Below, one piece after another: positions 33,779-45,228 of a stretch of DNA of 64,000 nt. Origin of the DNA: Helichrysum umbraculigerum (lineage: Eukaryota > Streptophyta > Magnoliopsida > Asterales > Asteraceae). The position numbers and the translations under genes were made by a program. The notes beneath the pieces were generated by a model that worked only from the letters and a program-made list of their open reading frames with translations, had not been told where the DNA came from and did no database searches. The DNA lies in NCBI GenBank assembly GCA_949592205.1, contig CATIUR010000001.1, positions 64,188,559 through 64,252,558 of the forward strand, read 5' to 3'. Numbering within the stretch: the stretch's first letter is position 1; the number at the start of each line of letters is the position of its first letter.

Positions 33779-35831
33779 TGATCCATCCTTCTTTTTGATG
33801 AAACAAAACCGGAGCTCCCCACGGTGAAAAGCTCGGTCGGATGAATCCTAAATCAAACAGTTCTTGTAACTGTGCAGACAGTTCCTGCATTTCTGATGGA
33901 GCTAGACGGTAAGGCGCACGAGCAATCGGTGCAGCTCCCGGCACTAGGTCGATATGAAATTCAACCTGTCGCGGGGGTGGTAATCCGGGTAACTCGTCAG
34001 GAAATACTCCCGGATAATCACGTACGATAGGCACATCGTCTATGAGTCGCTCCTCGGGTTTCTTATCCACAACATGTACCAAAAACGCTTGGTACCCCTT
34101 TCGTTGATACTTACTCGCTTTCATGCATGTAATCGTTTTCAATATACGATTACTCTTTTGTCCTTGAATCATCAACATCTCTCCTGACGGTAATGGTAGC
34201 CGTACAATCTTTTCATAACAGATAATCTCCGCACGGTTTTTCGACAACCAGTCCATGCCAACCACTATATCGAAACTCCCTAGTTCTACCGGTAGTAAGT
34301 CTATTTTGAAAGAATGTCCTTCTAATGTTAAGGTGCATCCTGGTACTATTTCTCCTGATTCAATCAACTTACCATCGGCTAACTCTACAGTGTATTTGTT
34401 ATCTAGCTTAAGGGATTCGATTTCTAATAGTGGTCTAAACTCAGTGGACACAAAGCTTAAATCAGCACTGGAATCAAATAACACAGAAGCAAAATGGTTG
34501 TTTACTAGAAACGTACCAGTGACTGTGTTAGGATCCTGACGTGCTTCTGGTGCTCCTAGCATGAACACACGTCCACGAGCTGGCTGGTTGTTGTTGTTGT
34601 TAGCCCGATTGTTGTTGTTGGCTCGGTTGTTGTTGTTTCCACGGTTGTTTCCATTGTTGTTGTTGCGGTTGTGGGCATTGTTGGCAATGCGGTTTTGATT
34701 GTTGAGTCGAGGGCAACGGTTCCGATAATGCCTCGTGTCGCCACACTCAAAACACCCCTGGTTTTGGCGTACAGTGTTTTCCTTAGGGGTAGGGTTAACC
34801 TTACAGTTTTGGGTTTTGTGACCCCATCCCTTACAGCTGTCGCAAAACCAGCATTCACCCTCATGATGTTTACTACACTTATCACACTTAGGTTTGTTGC
34901 TTAAGTATGGCTTTGGTTCCACAATGGTGGCAGCATAAGACTTCGGGTTTCCAGATCCCTTTTTGTTGGCTTGACCCTGACGGTCGTTCCACTTTCGTTT
35001 CTTATCTCCAGAACTACCAGCTTCAGCACTGCTCGGCTCAACCTTACCCGATACAGTTTTCTTGGTAAGTGTCCCCATTCTGACTGCCTCGTCGGTCAGA
35101 CTCTGTGCTAAGGTAACAGCGCTCCTGAATGTGTCAGGCTTGGAGGACGTAACCAAACTCCGGATTTGTGGTGCCAGACCATATACATAACGCTCAATGC
35201 GCTTATATTCGGGTGTTACCATATGTGGCACAAGTTGAGCTAGTTCCTGGAACCTGGTTGTATAACCAGTGATATCAGCCCCAATCATGGTAATGTTCCA
35301 CAGCTCAGTCTCAATTTTCTGCATCTCACTTCGGGGGCAGAATTCTTCTAACATCATATGTTTCAGTGTTTCCCATGTCATAGAGTAGGCAGCTGGTCGT
35401 CCAAGTGATTGGACTTGACTGTTCCACCAAGTTAAAGCCTTATCAGCTAAGGTGCAGGCGACATATTTCACCGCAGTGTCTGGTAAACAATCACTAATGT
35501 CCAACACAGAATCCATCTTTTCAATCCAGTGTATGATACCAATAGCACCCTCGGTGCCACAGAAAGGAGGTGGTTTACATGCCTGAAATGTCTTATATGA
35601 ACACCCTCGGCGGGTATTCACAACAGTCTCAGCATTAACAGGGGTCGATCCACTGTTATTAATCCCATTCTCACGGTTTCGGCTTGCCTCATACTCGGCA
35701 ATACCTTCAGCAATGCGTCGAGTAATCATCTGCTCAGTAGTTTCCACAGTGTCAGGTGGGGGAATGGTTTCAGGAGTAGGGGGTACAGTTGTCTTCTGAC
35801 TGTTCTTAGTAATTCGTCGTTTTGGCGGCAT
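33756..35831 (-). CDS. element C gag-protease and RT N-terminus, frameshifted
   Basis: Starts MPPKRRITKNSQ. The gag core (YKTFQACKPPPF to LAQSLTDEAV) is followed by a Lys/Asn-rich stretch and fingers CDKCSKHHEGEC, CDSCKGWGHKTQNC and CFECGDTRHYRNRC, then an Asn-rich low-complexity tract. The protease active site reads LFDSSADLSF: Asp-Ser-Ser in place of Asp-Thr/Ser-Gly, which should abolish catalysis. The RT start (GAPVLF) then shifts frame by one inserted base and the last ~14 residues are out of frame. Confidence 0.86.
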   Translation of the reverse strand: MPPKRRITKNSQKTTVPPTPETIPPPDTVETTEQMITRRIAEGIAEYEASRNRENGINNSGSTPVNAETVVNTRRGCSYKTFQACKPPPFCGTEGAIGIIHWIEKMDSVLDISDCLPDTAVKYVACTLADKALTWWNSQVQSLGRPAAYSMTWETLKHMMLEEFCPRSEMQKIETELWNITMIGADITGYTTRFQELAQLVPHMVTPEYKRIERYVYGLAPQIRSLVTSSKPDTFRSAVTLAQSLTDEAVRMGTLTKKTVSGKVEPSSAEAGSSGDKKRKWNDRQGQANKKGSGNPKSYAATIVEPKPYLSNKPKCDKCSKHHEGECWFCDSCKGWGHKTQNCKVNPTPKENTVRQNQGCFECGDTRHYRNRCPRLNNQNRIANNAHNRNNNNGNNRGNNNNRANNNNRANNNNNQPARGRVFMLGAPEARQDPNTVTGTFLVNNHFASVLFDSSADLSFVSTEFRPLLEIESLKLDNKYTVELADGKLIESGEIVPGCTLTLEGHSFKIDLLPVELGSFDIVVGMDWLSKNRAEIICYEKIVRLPLPSGEMLMIQGQKSNRILKTITCMKASKYQRKGYQAFLVHVVDKKPEERLIDDVPIVRDYPGVFPDELPGLPPPRQVEFHIDLVPGAAPIARAPYRLAPSEMQELSAQLQELFDLGFIRPSFSPWGAPVLFHQKEGWINADVYRL

Positions 35832-36465
35832 GATTCAGTTCTGCGATGAATAAAATGCAGAAGTCAATGCCAAGATAATGAATGTGATGAACAAGATTTC
35901 ACATTGTCTATCAAATGAATAGTATGGAGAATTTGAAAGAATAAGGTTTCACATTGTATATTGCACGACTTTGAAACACCCATATGTATTTTGTACAATA
36001 TAATCACGTTGGCCAGTCGTCATTATATAATGCCAAATACATATTTCTTTTCATCATCGTTTAAGTGCAATCAATGTTTTATGGGATTCAAGATAAAATC
36101 AATAATTCAAAGTATGGTAGGTTTCAAAGTTGTAAGAAATGTTTTCAACGATCACTAACTGGAAATTTTTCCATCACACGTATATAGAGATGAATATAAT
36201 TCGCACGAATTTTCGAATCGAACCTAAGTTATATTACACATTAACTAGAACATTTTTATATCGTTTCATACAAAACTTGATGATATCTTCTATATTCATC
36301 AAGAGTGGTTTCCAATACAACACAAGTTGCTACAGTACTAATTAGACTAAACTTAACTATACTTAGATCCTAACAAAATAGTTATATTCCTACGACAGTT
36401 CTTCATCAGTTCTCTATTAAGCTATCTTTAGCTATGTTCTCTGTCGTAGTGCAGTTCTTTTCCTT

Positions 36466-36921
36466 TTACTCTTGGTTCAGATTGGGAGAGAAGTAGCGTG
36501 TCTCCAGCATAGTTTTGTATCGCAGAGTCGGATAATAGTCCAGATCATTCTCAGTCGAGCATTTGCACAGACGTTTGATCCAAGACTTAACTCTTTTCTT
36601 GCAATTACTAGCTACTTTCTTCCAGAAGCGTATTTTATCCTTAACTCGGACAATCATAGGCCTCTTTAGGATTCTCAATTCTAGCTCACGGTTCCTACAT
36701 TTGACCACAAGCTCCCAATTTTGACCATCCAATCTTTCAGCCTGGTCTCGTACTCTTTCGTACTCCTCTATGTCAACCATGCCGAACTGGTGGTTTTCAA
36801 TTTCTTCTTCTACAAGTTCCACTATCGGAATTGTTTCAGTATCGACATATACATATTGTATCTGCTCGTCGATGGTTATGTCATCATCTGATGAGTATTC
36901 ACTTATGACAGGTTCTGCCAT
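36466..36921 (-). CDS. upstream ORF 2 of element C (151 aa), unrecognised
   Basis: Between the first ORF of C and gag, same strand. The N-terminal third is strongly acidic (MAEPVISEYSSDDDITIDEQ), the middle helical, and the C-terminal third strongly basic with Lys/Arg/Trp/Cys (FWKKVASNCKKRVKSWIKRL). The charge split suggests a nucleic-acid or membrane contact, but this is inference. No known domain seen. Uninterrupted. Confidence 0.5.
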   Translation of the reverse strand: MAEPVISEYSSDDDITIDEQIQYVYVDTETIPIVELVEEEIENHQFGMVDIEEYERVRDQAERLDGQNWELVVKCRNRELELRILKRPMIVRVKDKIRFWKKVASNCKKRVKSWIKRLCKCSTENDLDYYPTLRYKTMLETRYFSPNLNQE

Positions 36922-37302
36922 TTTTTTCAGTTTCCAGAGATCTATATGTTATAGAGACCAGTTTCAGTTTTCATAGTTATGAAGTTTCAAACATCAATCT
37001 ATAATCCAATCACAATCTACAGTAACACAAACAATAGTAAAAAAAAAAAAGCCAAACACATATGTCATATCATATAACTAGTCATAGTTAGTTCACAAGT
37101 TTTTATACAAAACAAGATAGGTCTTTCCTAGATACCCATCGATCCAGAAACTAATCAAAGCATGACGGGTCTGTCTACACACCGTCGATCCAAATGATAT
37201 ACAAAACATGACAGGTCTGTCTATACCCGTCGAACCAAAGTTCCAAGTCTAATACATAGTATATATACAATCCTAAGTTGGCACAACCCGCCATAAATAG
37301 GT

Positions 37303-38065
37303 CTAACGGAAGTACGGTAGAAATGATCCCACGGCTGTCCTCAACACAGCCATCACCACACAAACACCAACCACAAGCCCTGCAATCCTAACACGTCTCT
37401 CAAGTGTCCTCACACGAGCACGTGCGGACTCAGCTATCTCCTGGGCAGTAAACACATGGTTCAACAGAAAGTGATGACGCTCATGCATACCAGCCATGTC
37501 CCCATACAAACGGGTGACCTCATCTTGTACCTGCCAAAGGTGAGAACCCCTGCTAGAAGCAATACTGAACAATGTATGCATAACAGCTACTAATGTAGGG
37601 AGAGTCTGCTCTACCGGCTCTCCAGTGGTAGGCAATGGGGCTGGGGGTCGTGAAGACTCTCCTGTCTCAAATGTGGAGGGAAAACCCTCTAATGACCTCC
37701 AGTGCCTCAACATAGGAGTCATCCACTCTAGATGAGCACATCTGGGTGCTATCCGTGGAGACTCAACAGACTCGTCCGCCGATGCTAACGGACCCAATAG
37801 GAAGATCTCGGACACACATCCTCGGTGTCCTCCTAAACACAGGCCTGCGAGAAGTCTCAGCAGCCTGATGGTGAATACCTGTAGTGATAGGGGTAACCTC
37901 ATGTGCTGTCGGTGGTGGTGCTATGTAAGCGTCACTGGTGTCATCTGACATATCTCTCAAATGAACAGATGCCTCATCCTCTACAGTGATCGCGGGACCC
38001 TCAAAAGTAGCCTCAGTCGGCTCTTCATCCGAAGCATAAACATGGTAAAGTGATTGACTAGACAT
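37303..38065 (-). CDS. upstream ORF 1 of element C, probably frameshifted, unrecognised
   Basis: Two overlapping frames on the element strand look like one protein broken near 37800-37850. The first (38065-37763) starts MSSQSLYHVYASDEEPTEAT and is acidic. The second (37902-37303) has a Pro/Ser-rich middle, a helical stretch (HLWQVQDEVTRLYGDM), and a C-terminal hydrophobic segment (IAGLVVGVCVVMAVL) like a single transmembrane helix. It follows the PBS directly. No family recognised. A membrane-spanning accessory protein in a plant Ty3 element would be unusual. Confidence 0.5.
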
Positions 38066-38220
38066 ACTGTGACAATTGAAATTGTGTGTGACGTGTCAGT
38101 CGTATGTTAGATGTATGCAAACGTATGTATGTATGAATGCATGAATGTTCTTGCTAAGGCTATAGTCTAGGTCTCTAAGGTTTTCAGTCACCTAAAGACT
38201 TCTAGTTCACTATAACCAAT

Positions 38221-38233
38221 GGCTCTGATACCA
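38221..38233 (-). other. primer binding site of element C
   Basis: Minus strand TGGTATCAGAGCC, four bases from the LTR end at 38238. Confidence 0.87.
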
Positions 38234-38237
38234 AGTC

Positions 38238-41200
38238 TGTCACACCCCAAAAATCCATAATTGTGTTTATTTAATGTTTAGCGGAAGCAAGTTATAATTG
38301 GCGGAAGCATTATGTGTAAACAGTTTAACAGTGGGGTGATGACTTTACATTTGTGCATTCATCGTATCAGAGCATATGATCATACATAACATAATATATA
38401 AAGGATGCCAATTAATAGTTATTACAAAAGTAGTACGACTATGTAAGTCGTACAGTAGTAATAAAGTTTAAAACATTTAAGTTTTACAAAACATATGTTA
38501 AAATAAGATTTCATGAGTATAACTGCAATGTCTGCAGTAATACAGAGGAAATCCTCAAAAGCTGTCCCATAAATATATGGCATCCTAAGTAGTCCAGGGT
38601 TGTCCATCCTGAATGCATGCGATCCTTACTTACGTAGCTAATTTCCTGTAAAACATAGAAAGAAAGTCGTCAACAAATATGTTGAGTGAATTCACAGGTT
38701 TTGTATAAATATGTGGTATGTTAAACCATTTGTGTTTAAGTTATTGAAATGTTATTCAATAAATAAATGTTTGCAGGTTTTTGCAAAATATAAGATTGTA
38801 GGGTTGTTACCCTAAAATATAGTTTTATGTGGGTTGTTACCCAAAATGTATGTCTGGTTGTTTACCAGAATATAAGTATAATCAGTAAGTATACTGAAAT
38901 AAAACAGTTGTAGGATATGTTCATCCTAATAACATGTGGGAAATGCTTAGACTATAATCCCCTGAAAGGTGAGCTAAACCTCGCAGGTTAAAGTAACGCG
39001 ACCTAACCCTATAACCAAACCACAACCAAAACTTATGTTGTTTGCCTGAAGGACAATTAAGTATACGCTCCATCCACAGGAGGGTCGTCACGGCAATAGT
39101 ACTATTCGTATACTCAGTGGCTAGAGTCACCTAGCTAATGGTTATAGTCTGCATGACATAAGGTCTTTCATGCACACATCTCAAGTCTGGTCCGCACTAG
39201 GATTTATTGTCTAATTCCCAAAACAGTTGTGAAATAATATTTCATATCAAACAGTTTGTATAAATCAATAAAGTATTTATATAGTTTGCTGCATATGTTT
39301 GCATGCAGTTTCTATGTTTACACCCCTATGTTTAAAAGCATAAAACATTTGTAAAGTAGGGGCTGTGAACTCACGGTGATTTGCTCGGTATGAAAGCTAG
39401 CAGCCAAACAGATAAAAGCCCAAGGTTTGTTAACCTATATATAATAAATATATTAACATAAGTACGTTTGATTTGTTTTAATCACTTATGTTAACAGTTT
39501 GTTTGTTTGAAGAAATGGTTGATTTCTTAATATTATTAGTCGTTGTATTTGTTGGTGACATTGTATAGAAATATTGTTATTATTTCTTTCGTCGTATACT
39601 TGGTTAAGTATATAAACCAATATGTAATTGTCTATTTAATGGAAGGTCGTTTTGTTTTCATTTGTACATATACTTTGTATATAGTTGTACGTATGATTCG
39701 AATGTTATTCCAAAATCATTGTATGTACATATATTTGTTCTATATATGTATACTTAAGTAATATACTTGTTGTATATTATTAGGTTATACGTTTGTTAAA
39801 CTTCTAATCCATTTGCATATATATGTAAATATATGATTATAAGTGTCATGTGTTTATATATTACCAATGTATATATATAAGTTGATACGTTGTTTACGTA
39901 TAAGGATATAAGTTTTTATTTATAAAAACATTCTTTTGTGAATATCATATATTCAATCTTGAGTTCTAATTGATCAAATGTACGTGTATATATATGAAAG
40001 TTCGTTACTTGTTATATATATACAAAATAATGTTTGTAAACGATATGATACGTCGTTACATTTTTAATTGTCGTTTTCATTTCCGTTTATAAAATAAATC
40101 TTGTTACTTCTTCAAAATAGTCGTGTACGTTTAGTTGAATCATTGTTAATGATTTTTGAATCGCATTTTGTCTAGATATATTTATCAAAGTTTATAACTT
40201 TTATTCACATCGTAGCATTATAAAGTTTATCGTTTCAATACTCGTTGTGTTTTGTGGTTAACCCGAAAGTGTCGTTTTGTATATATATATATATAGACAT
40301 ATATATAATGTTTAATGTTTTCAGATTTAGCTATGCTGCACCGTTTTGGCCATAACTCTCTCATACGGACTCGGATTTAGGCGATCAAGCTGGTGAAACG
40401 ACCGCGACTCAGAGGGCTACAACATGAAGAAGTACGCGCCGTGTTCTTTAGTACGCGCCGCGTACTATTAATCTTGCAAAGAACGCACCGCGTCCTTAAG
40501 GACGCACCGTGTACAATTAATATTCCAGGAATTCTTTGTTTTATAGTTAGGACACGCCGCGTACAAAGAGTACGCGCCACGTGGATCATATTTTACAAAG
40601 GACACGCCGCGTATAACATGGACACACCGCGTGGATCATAAGTTTGCAAAGGACGCGCCGCGTAGTCTTAGGACACGCCGCGTCCTCGTGTTTTTCCAGG
40701 TTCTGTTCGAGATGATCAAACATGATCTTCATGGTTTTTAGTTCTAATCTTTTGTCCGTTAATTCTAAACGTTTATAACATCAATATATAGCATTTTGAC
40801 AACTTAATATCAACCTTTAACATGTTTTTGTTTATAGATTTTAGATTTATAGATTATGGTTTTATAAAACCCATTTTCATGTTCATCATCATAATCATCA
40901 ATCTTCATATTATGGTGTTATATACACAGATTATGATATGTTATCAAGTTATATAACGATTTGTAAACATAAAAATCAAAGAATTATAAGTTCCTTACAA
41001 TGAGGTGAGGATGATGATGTGCCGAATGATGATGATGAACGGATGAAGAAGATGATGATGATCTTGGTTATGCTTCTGCTTCCTGATGTTGTTGTTGTTA
41101 TGATGATTGAAGAGAAAAATGAAAATGATAGATGATAATGGTGTTATGTGTGTGTTGTGAGTGATTACAGGAGAAGGAAGGAGGGAGTAAAATAATTTGA

Positions 41201-41884
41201 ACGAGTATGGGAGATCACCAGTAGGTGGTCTCTCAATTATTTGAGTTAGGTGCCAATTTTTGGCACCTCAATTTCGAGTACGGGTATAATTTTAGCAATA
41301 TAAAAATAAACATTTTACATTTTTATTTTGTAGGTGTTCTCCTGGTTCGTAATTTATAATCAGAATAATGATGTTATCATTATTTTAAATAGTTGTACAG
41401 TTTTGTACATTTTACTGCGCGCAGTTAAATAGGCGCCAAATTTCAGTCAAGTTTCAATTTCATATTTTGAAGTAATGTTCTAACTTCTTCCAAACGAATG
41501 AGAAAATTGGAATTTTTATGATTCGACCTTTTATGTGCGTTTTATAATTGTTTCTGGTCATTTATAATACATTTTACGTTAAACGTATATTTAGACCATT
41601 TTATCTATATGTTATAGATATATAAATACTCGTAATTAATAATTACATTATTAATAATTTTTGTGTCAGGAAGTTTTCTGTTATTTATTTTTGTCGGGTT
41701 CGTTCCGATATATTTGTACGTAACTTTTAATACTTACGTATCACGTATTACTTTTTGTTTAAAAGTACTGGGCTTGCTAGGCTTACATCACATCAAATAG
41801 TTTTGTTAAAACTTAATCAGGAAATTAGCGTAAGAATGCACATGCTTAAATGTTAATTAATACCTAATTTGGAGAGTTGTCACA
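38238..41884 (-). repeat. 5' LTR of element C (3647 bp)
   Basis: Near-identical partner of 27503-31149; begins TGTCACACCCC and ends GTTGTCACA on the plus strand. Word cluster at 40432-40691. Confidence 0.93.
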
Positions 41885-41889
41885 CCCTG

Positions 41890-43265
41890 GCGGGGTCCAA
41901 GGGGCAGAGCCCCTGGCTGGGGTCGAGCTGCCAGGTCAGCTTGGAAAATTTTTATTTCTACTATATTGCTTTAAGGAAAAACGCATCTGGACTTGAAATT
42001 GGGTGAAATCGAGTGATAAAATTTAGGGTCTCGACACTTAGTGAAAATCTGTGTTTTCTGGTTTGTGCGACGTAGCCTGCGACGTAGGGAGCGACATTAG
42101 TGTTTGCGTCGCTTCTTGCGACGTAAGAGTTTTGCGACGAAAAGGGTTGCGTCGCCAAAGTCAACAGTGCTAAGTCAATAGCGACGTAAGGTGCTGCGTC
42201 GCTAATGCGACGTAGGTCCGGTTTGCGACGTTAAGGTTTGCGTCGCTATATGCGACATTCGCAAGTCAATGCGACGTAATAGGCTGCGTCGCTATATGCG
42301 ACGTTGGGGATATAGTGCGACGTAAGTCGCTGCGTCGCATTTGCTCCAGGCCAAATGCGACGTACGGAGTCTGATCGGAGTTTCAACCTAAAAAACGCAT
42401 TTTCCGGCCATCGATCGGCATAATATTTTTACCCAACCCATTTTAGGACATTACAAGGTTATACAAACAACTAGCAAGTTATAAAACTTAAAAACGAGAG
42501 TTTTCGGAGTTGTGTCGGAAACTTACAAATAGCCGAAATGGAATTCCGGAAAGATAGGATTGTAGATCGCGAAGTGGTGAACGTTTTATTCCAAACGAGT
42601 ATGATGATTTGAAGTCGTTTAGCGTATTTATTTTGTGATTTTGATGATAATGAAAATGGAGGTGGTGGTTGGAGATTAGAGAGAAAAGAGAAAGAAGAAA
42701 GAGAAAAGAAAAAGTAAATGAAAGAAGAAGTGGTGGGAATGGGAGGTTAACTCCCATTTTCGCCCCGCGTTCCCGCTCCGTGCGGTGTTCGTTTTTTCCG
42801 TCGTACAAACGTTAAATAATTATTTTATATGTTTTAATATACGTTTTAAAATGCGAATAATTATTCAGTATTTTTGTTGAAGTATTTTACTAGCCATTTA
42901 ATAATTACATTATAAAAGTTGACTTGTCTCGTTTTGTTTGCGCAATTACATTTTATTCGCGTTTATATTAATTGGGTGATAAAAGCTTGAATACTAAATA
43001 TTATTGACATAATATTTTTAAGTACAATAATGTTATTAAGAATCCTTGTATTACTTAAATCAATTGTTCACCAACGTCCGTATTTATTGTATCGAAATTC
43101 ATTCGATTTGAAGCTCGTACGATTTAAACAAATCGCATAATAGTAGATATATATTCAACAATATATATAATAATTGATACATTAATTAGCCTAACACAGA
43201 ACTAATTACATGTATTAAAACTTGATTATGCACTAAATTATAGTCCTAAATTGACGGGTGTCACA
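41890..43265 (-). repeat. 5' LTR of element A, outer part
   Basis: Resumes A's LTR after the C insertion, matching 10145-11523 with few changes and one extra GC-rich unit at the junction. Contains the palindrome-word cluster (42065-42364). Ends GGGTGTCACA at 43265, followed by the TSD GAACT. Confidence 0.9.
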
Positions 43266-43523
43266 GAACTACTCGAATATTACATTGTATCTAACGAACT
43301 TATAATTTATTTACATTGTATGTATTTTTGTCAAATCAAAGGTTGTAAGAAACGTCACGTGTCAGCTTATATAGTCAACATGTGAAAAAAGTACCAAAAT
43401 TTACATACAATGTAATAGAATTACAAGTTCGTTACATACAATGGAATTCCGAATAGTTCGCTACATACAATGAATGTCAGACTATAGTTTGATACATTTG
43501 CGCGTACTAAACCCTTTTATATA

Positions 43524-44140
43524 AGTACTATATGTCATCTAAACTTTGCAACTTATATAACGATGGTAACATGTATGGTTTTTTGCTTCTATATTTTATG
43601 TGTCATAAATCATTGTATTATTTTTAACTAACACGATTTACATGAATTAGTATACATTTTGAATATATATCAAGTAATTTCACATTAAAAATAAATTGAG
43701 TGGGCAAATATTGCAAGTAACAAATTTATCTCATAAAACTTGACTACAGTTTACAAAATATTACTCATTACTTTTATTGTAGTAGTTCTTTAGTAAATAA
43801 TATAAGGTAAAAAGTTCTAAGTATATATGTACTAAAAATAAAGTATTGCGGGTGTATAAGTTCAATTTTAATTTCATTTTGAATGTGTTATTATTCAAAA
43901 GACCCGACAAAATGCGTAGACATGATAATACTTGTGTAGATCAACTTGAAAACTCAACATACTATAAACTCCAAATAACACACCTATCATCCTTAGCAAG
44001 TAATTTCATATACGATAGTTATTTAATTTAATTGAGAATACTCAGATCATAGTACCATACTTACCATACACACCATATTATATTATGTCTTAATACTCAG
44101 ACCTTGACTTAATAAAGCTATTAACAATAACAAAATAAAT
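43524..44140. other. AT-rich DNA, nothing recognised
   Basis: No gene or repeat terminus seen; a 61-codon frame at 43846-44031 has no recognisable content. Confidence 0.45.
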
Positions 44141-44149
44141 AGATAAATG

Positions 44150-44888
44150 AGAAAATACTAACCTTTGAGAAAACCAATTTCTCACGCGCAGACTCCTTGC
44201 TTGACCTTCACACAGACTCCTTGCTCGACCTTCCATTCTTTGGAAACAAGTACCCAAAATAGAATACCTCTAATGCTTCACACCCAAGAACCAAGAAAAA
44301 CTCCAAAACCTAGGGTTCCGACTCTAAGTCGTGTAAACTCTTACAAGGATTAGGAATGGGAAAGAGAGAAAGAAACGAACTAAATTCGAATCTGGGATAC
44401 CTAGAAAGCTTAGGGATGGCCTCTATTTATAGGGGAGATGTTGACTTGGGATTTGATCTTCTGGCCGATGTGAGATAACATCTGACGGCCTCCAACCGCC
44501 GGTTAAAGCCTTCAGCCGGCGGTTTGGATTAATCCTTTCACAAGTCAAACACGCGTCACCGCCTTACAAACCCTAATCCATCCAACCGCCGGTTGAACCC
44601 TCCAACCGCCGGTTGGATACACTTTCCAGAATATTCCTTTTAGTTTAATATAAACTAACTAAACATTCTTATTGTTTCTATTAACTTCTTTTAGCATCTA
44701 ATTAATTTATCAACTCTGATATATTAACAAACTAATTAATTAACTACAATATTAATTCAAATTAATATTATCTCTCAATTAGTTTCTTTTACTGTTCATT
44801 GATGGCAACCCAAAAAGGACTCCACTTTTAACGATAGTCTTACCAATTAGTTATGACCTTGGACATACATTTTGATACTATTCCAACA
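44150..44888 (-). repeat. probable solo or truncated Ty1/copia-like LTR
   Basis: On the minus strand it begins TGTTGGAATAGTATC at 44888, typical of copia LTRs, and carries a TATA box CCTATAAATAG (44423-44433) preceded by four copies of the palindrome AACC-GCC-GGTT (44492-44616). The downstream boundary and TSD were not found, so the left limit is approximate. Confidence 0.45.
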
Positions 44889-44959
44889 GTAATATGTCTC
44901 TACCATTTTGATATACAAATTTTAGTGAACTTATTATCTTATAAGTCTATATATAAGTA

Positions 44960-45131
44960 GAGGCGGAGCTAGAAAATTCAAGTGAAGGGGGTGAAAAAAT
45001 TTATTTTTATTTCTTCCACATTTGTGTGAGGGCGATAATTTTAAAATGTCATTTATACACTAAAAAATTTCTTTTTTAGATAATTTAAAATTTCGTGTGG
45101 GGGCGGCTGCCTACACTACCCCCGCCCTTGT
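44960..45131. repeat. hAT-like MITE fragment
   Basis: Starts GAGGCGGAGCTAGAAAATTC and ends in CCCCCGCCCTTG, a roughly inverted pair resembling the CAGTGGCGGA family seen at 5072. Flanks TATAAG on both sides are only a weak duplication. Confidence 0.35.
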
Positions 45132-45228
45132 TTATAAGAATACTTTCTTTACCTATAAGCTTAGACTTGGTTACAAACTTACGATGTACGTTTTGGTTCA
45201 ACTCATGGTCCCATATAAAAAAGAGATG

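Larger units (their letters stand above)
27503..41884 (-). mobile_element. LTR retrotransposon C, Ty3/gypsy chromovirus (Tekay/Del-type), 14.4 kb, defective
   Basis: Inserted in the 5' LTR of A with CCCTG on both sides (27498-27502, 41885-41889). Both LTRs are 3647 bp and differ by eye at about 13 sites. In its direction: 5' LTR, PBS, two unrecognised ORFs, gag-protease-RT-RNaseH-integrase, PPT, 3' LTR. Coding is broken by a one-base shift, an internal TGA and an altered protease site, yet the LTRs are nearly identical. Confidence 0.93.
8993..43265 (-). mobile_element. LTR retrotransposon A, Ty3/gypsy chromovirus (Tekay/Del-type), with B and C nested inside
   Basis: Minus-strand element bounded by GAACT on both sides (8988-8992, 43266-43270). 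In its own direction: 5' LTR (43265-41890 continued at 27502-26321, split by C), PBS, upstream ORF, gag-protease-RT (25147-23060), insertion B, rest of RT-RNaseH-integrase-chromodomain (13923-11491), PPT, 3' LTR (11523-8993). Without B and C it is about 10.8 kb. Joining across the B duplication keeps one uninterrupted frame, so A looked intact before B. By eye its two LTRs differ at roughly a dozen sites in 2.5 kb plus one repeat-unit indel, hence young. Confidence 0.93.
8933..43514. mobile_element. TIR MITE (about 0.3 kb) split by a 34-kb retrotransposon nest
   Basis: The 60 bases 8933-8992 and the last 60 bases before 43514 are inverted copies of each other: both start GGGTT(T)AGTAC and run through CAAATGTATCAAACTAT and GTCTGACATTCAT to GCGAAC. 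The flanks TATTATATA (8924-8932) and TTTTATATA (43515-43523) are a 9-bp TSD with one mismatch, pointing to a Mutator-like MITE. Retrotransposon A landed 60 bases from its left end. Removing A and its TSD leaves an element of about 304 bp (8933-8992 plus 43271-43514). Confidence 0.75.
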
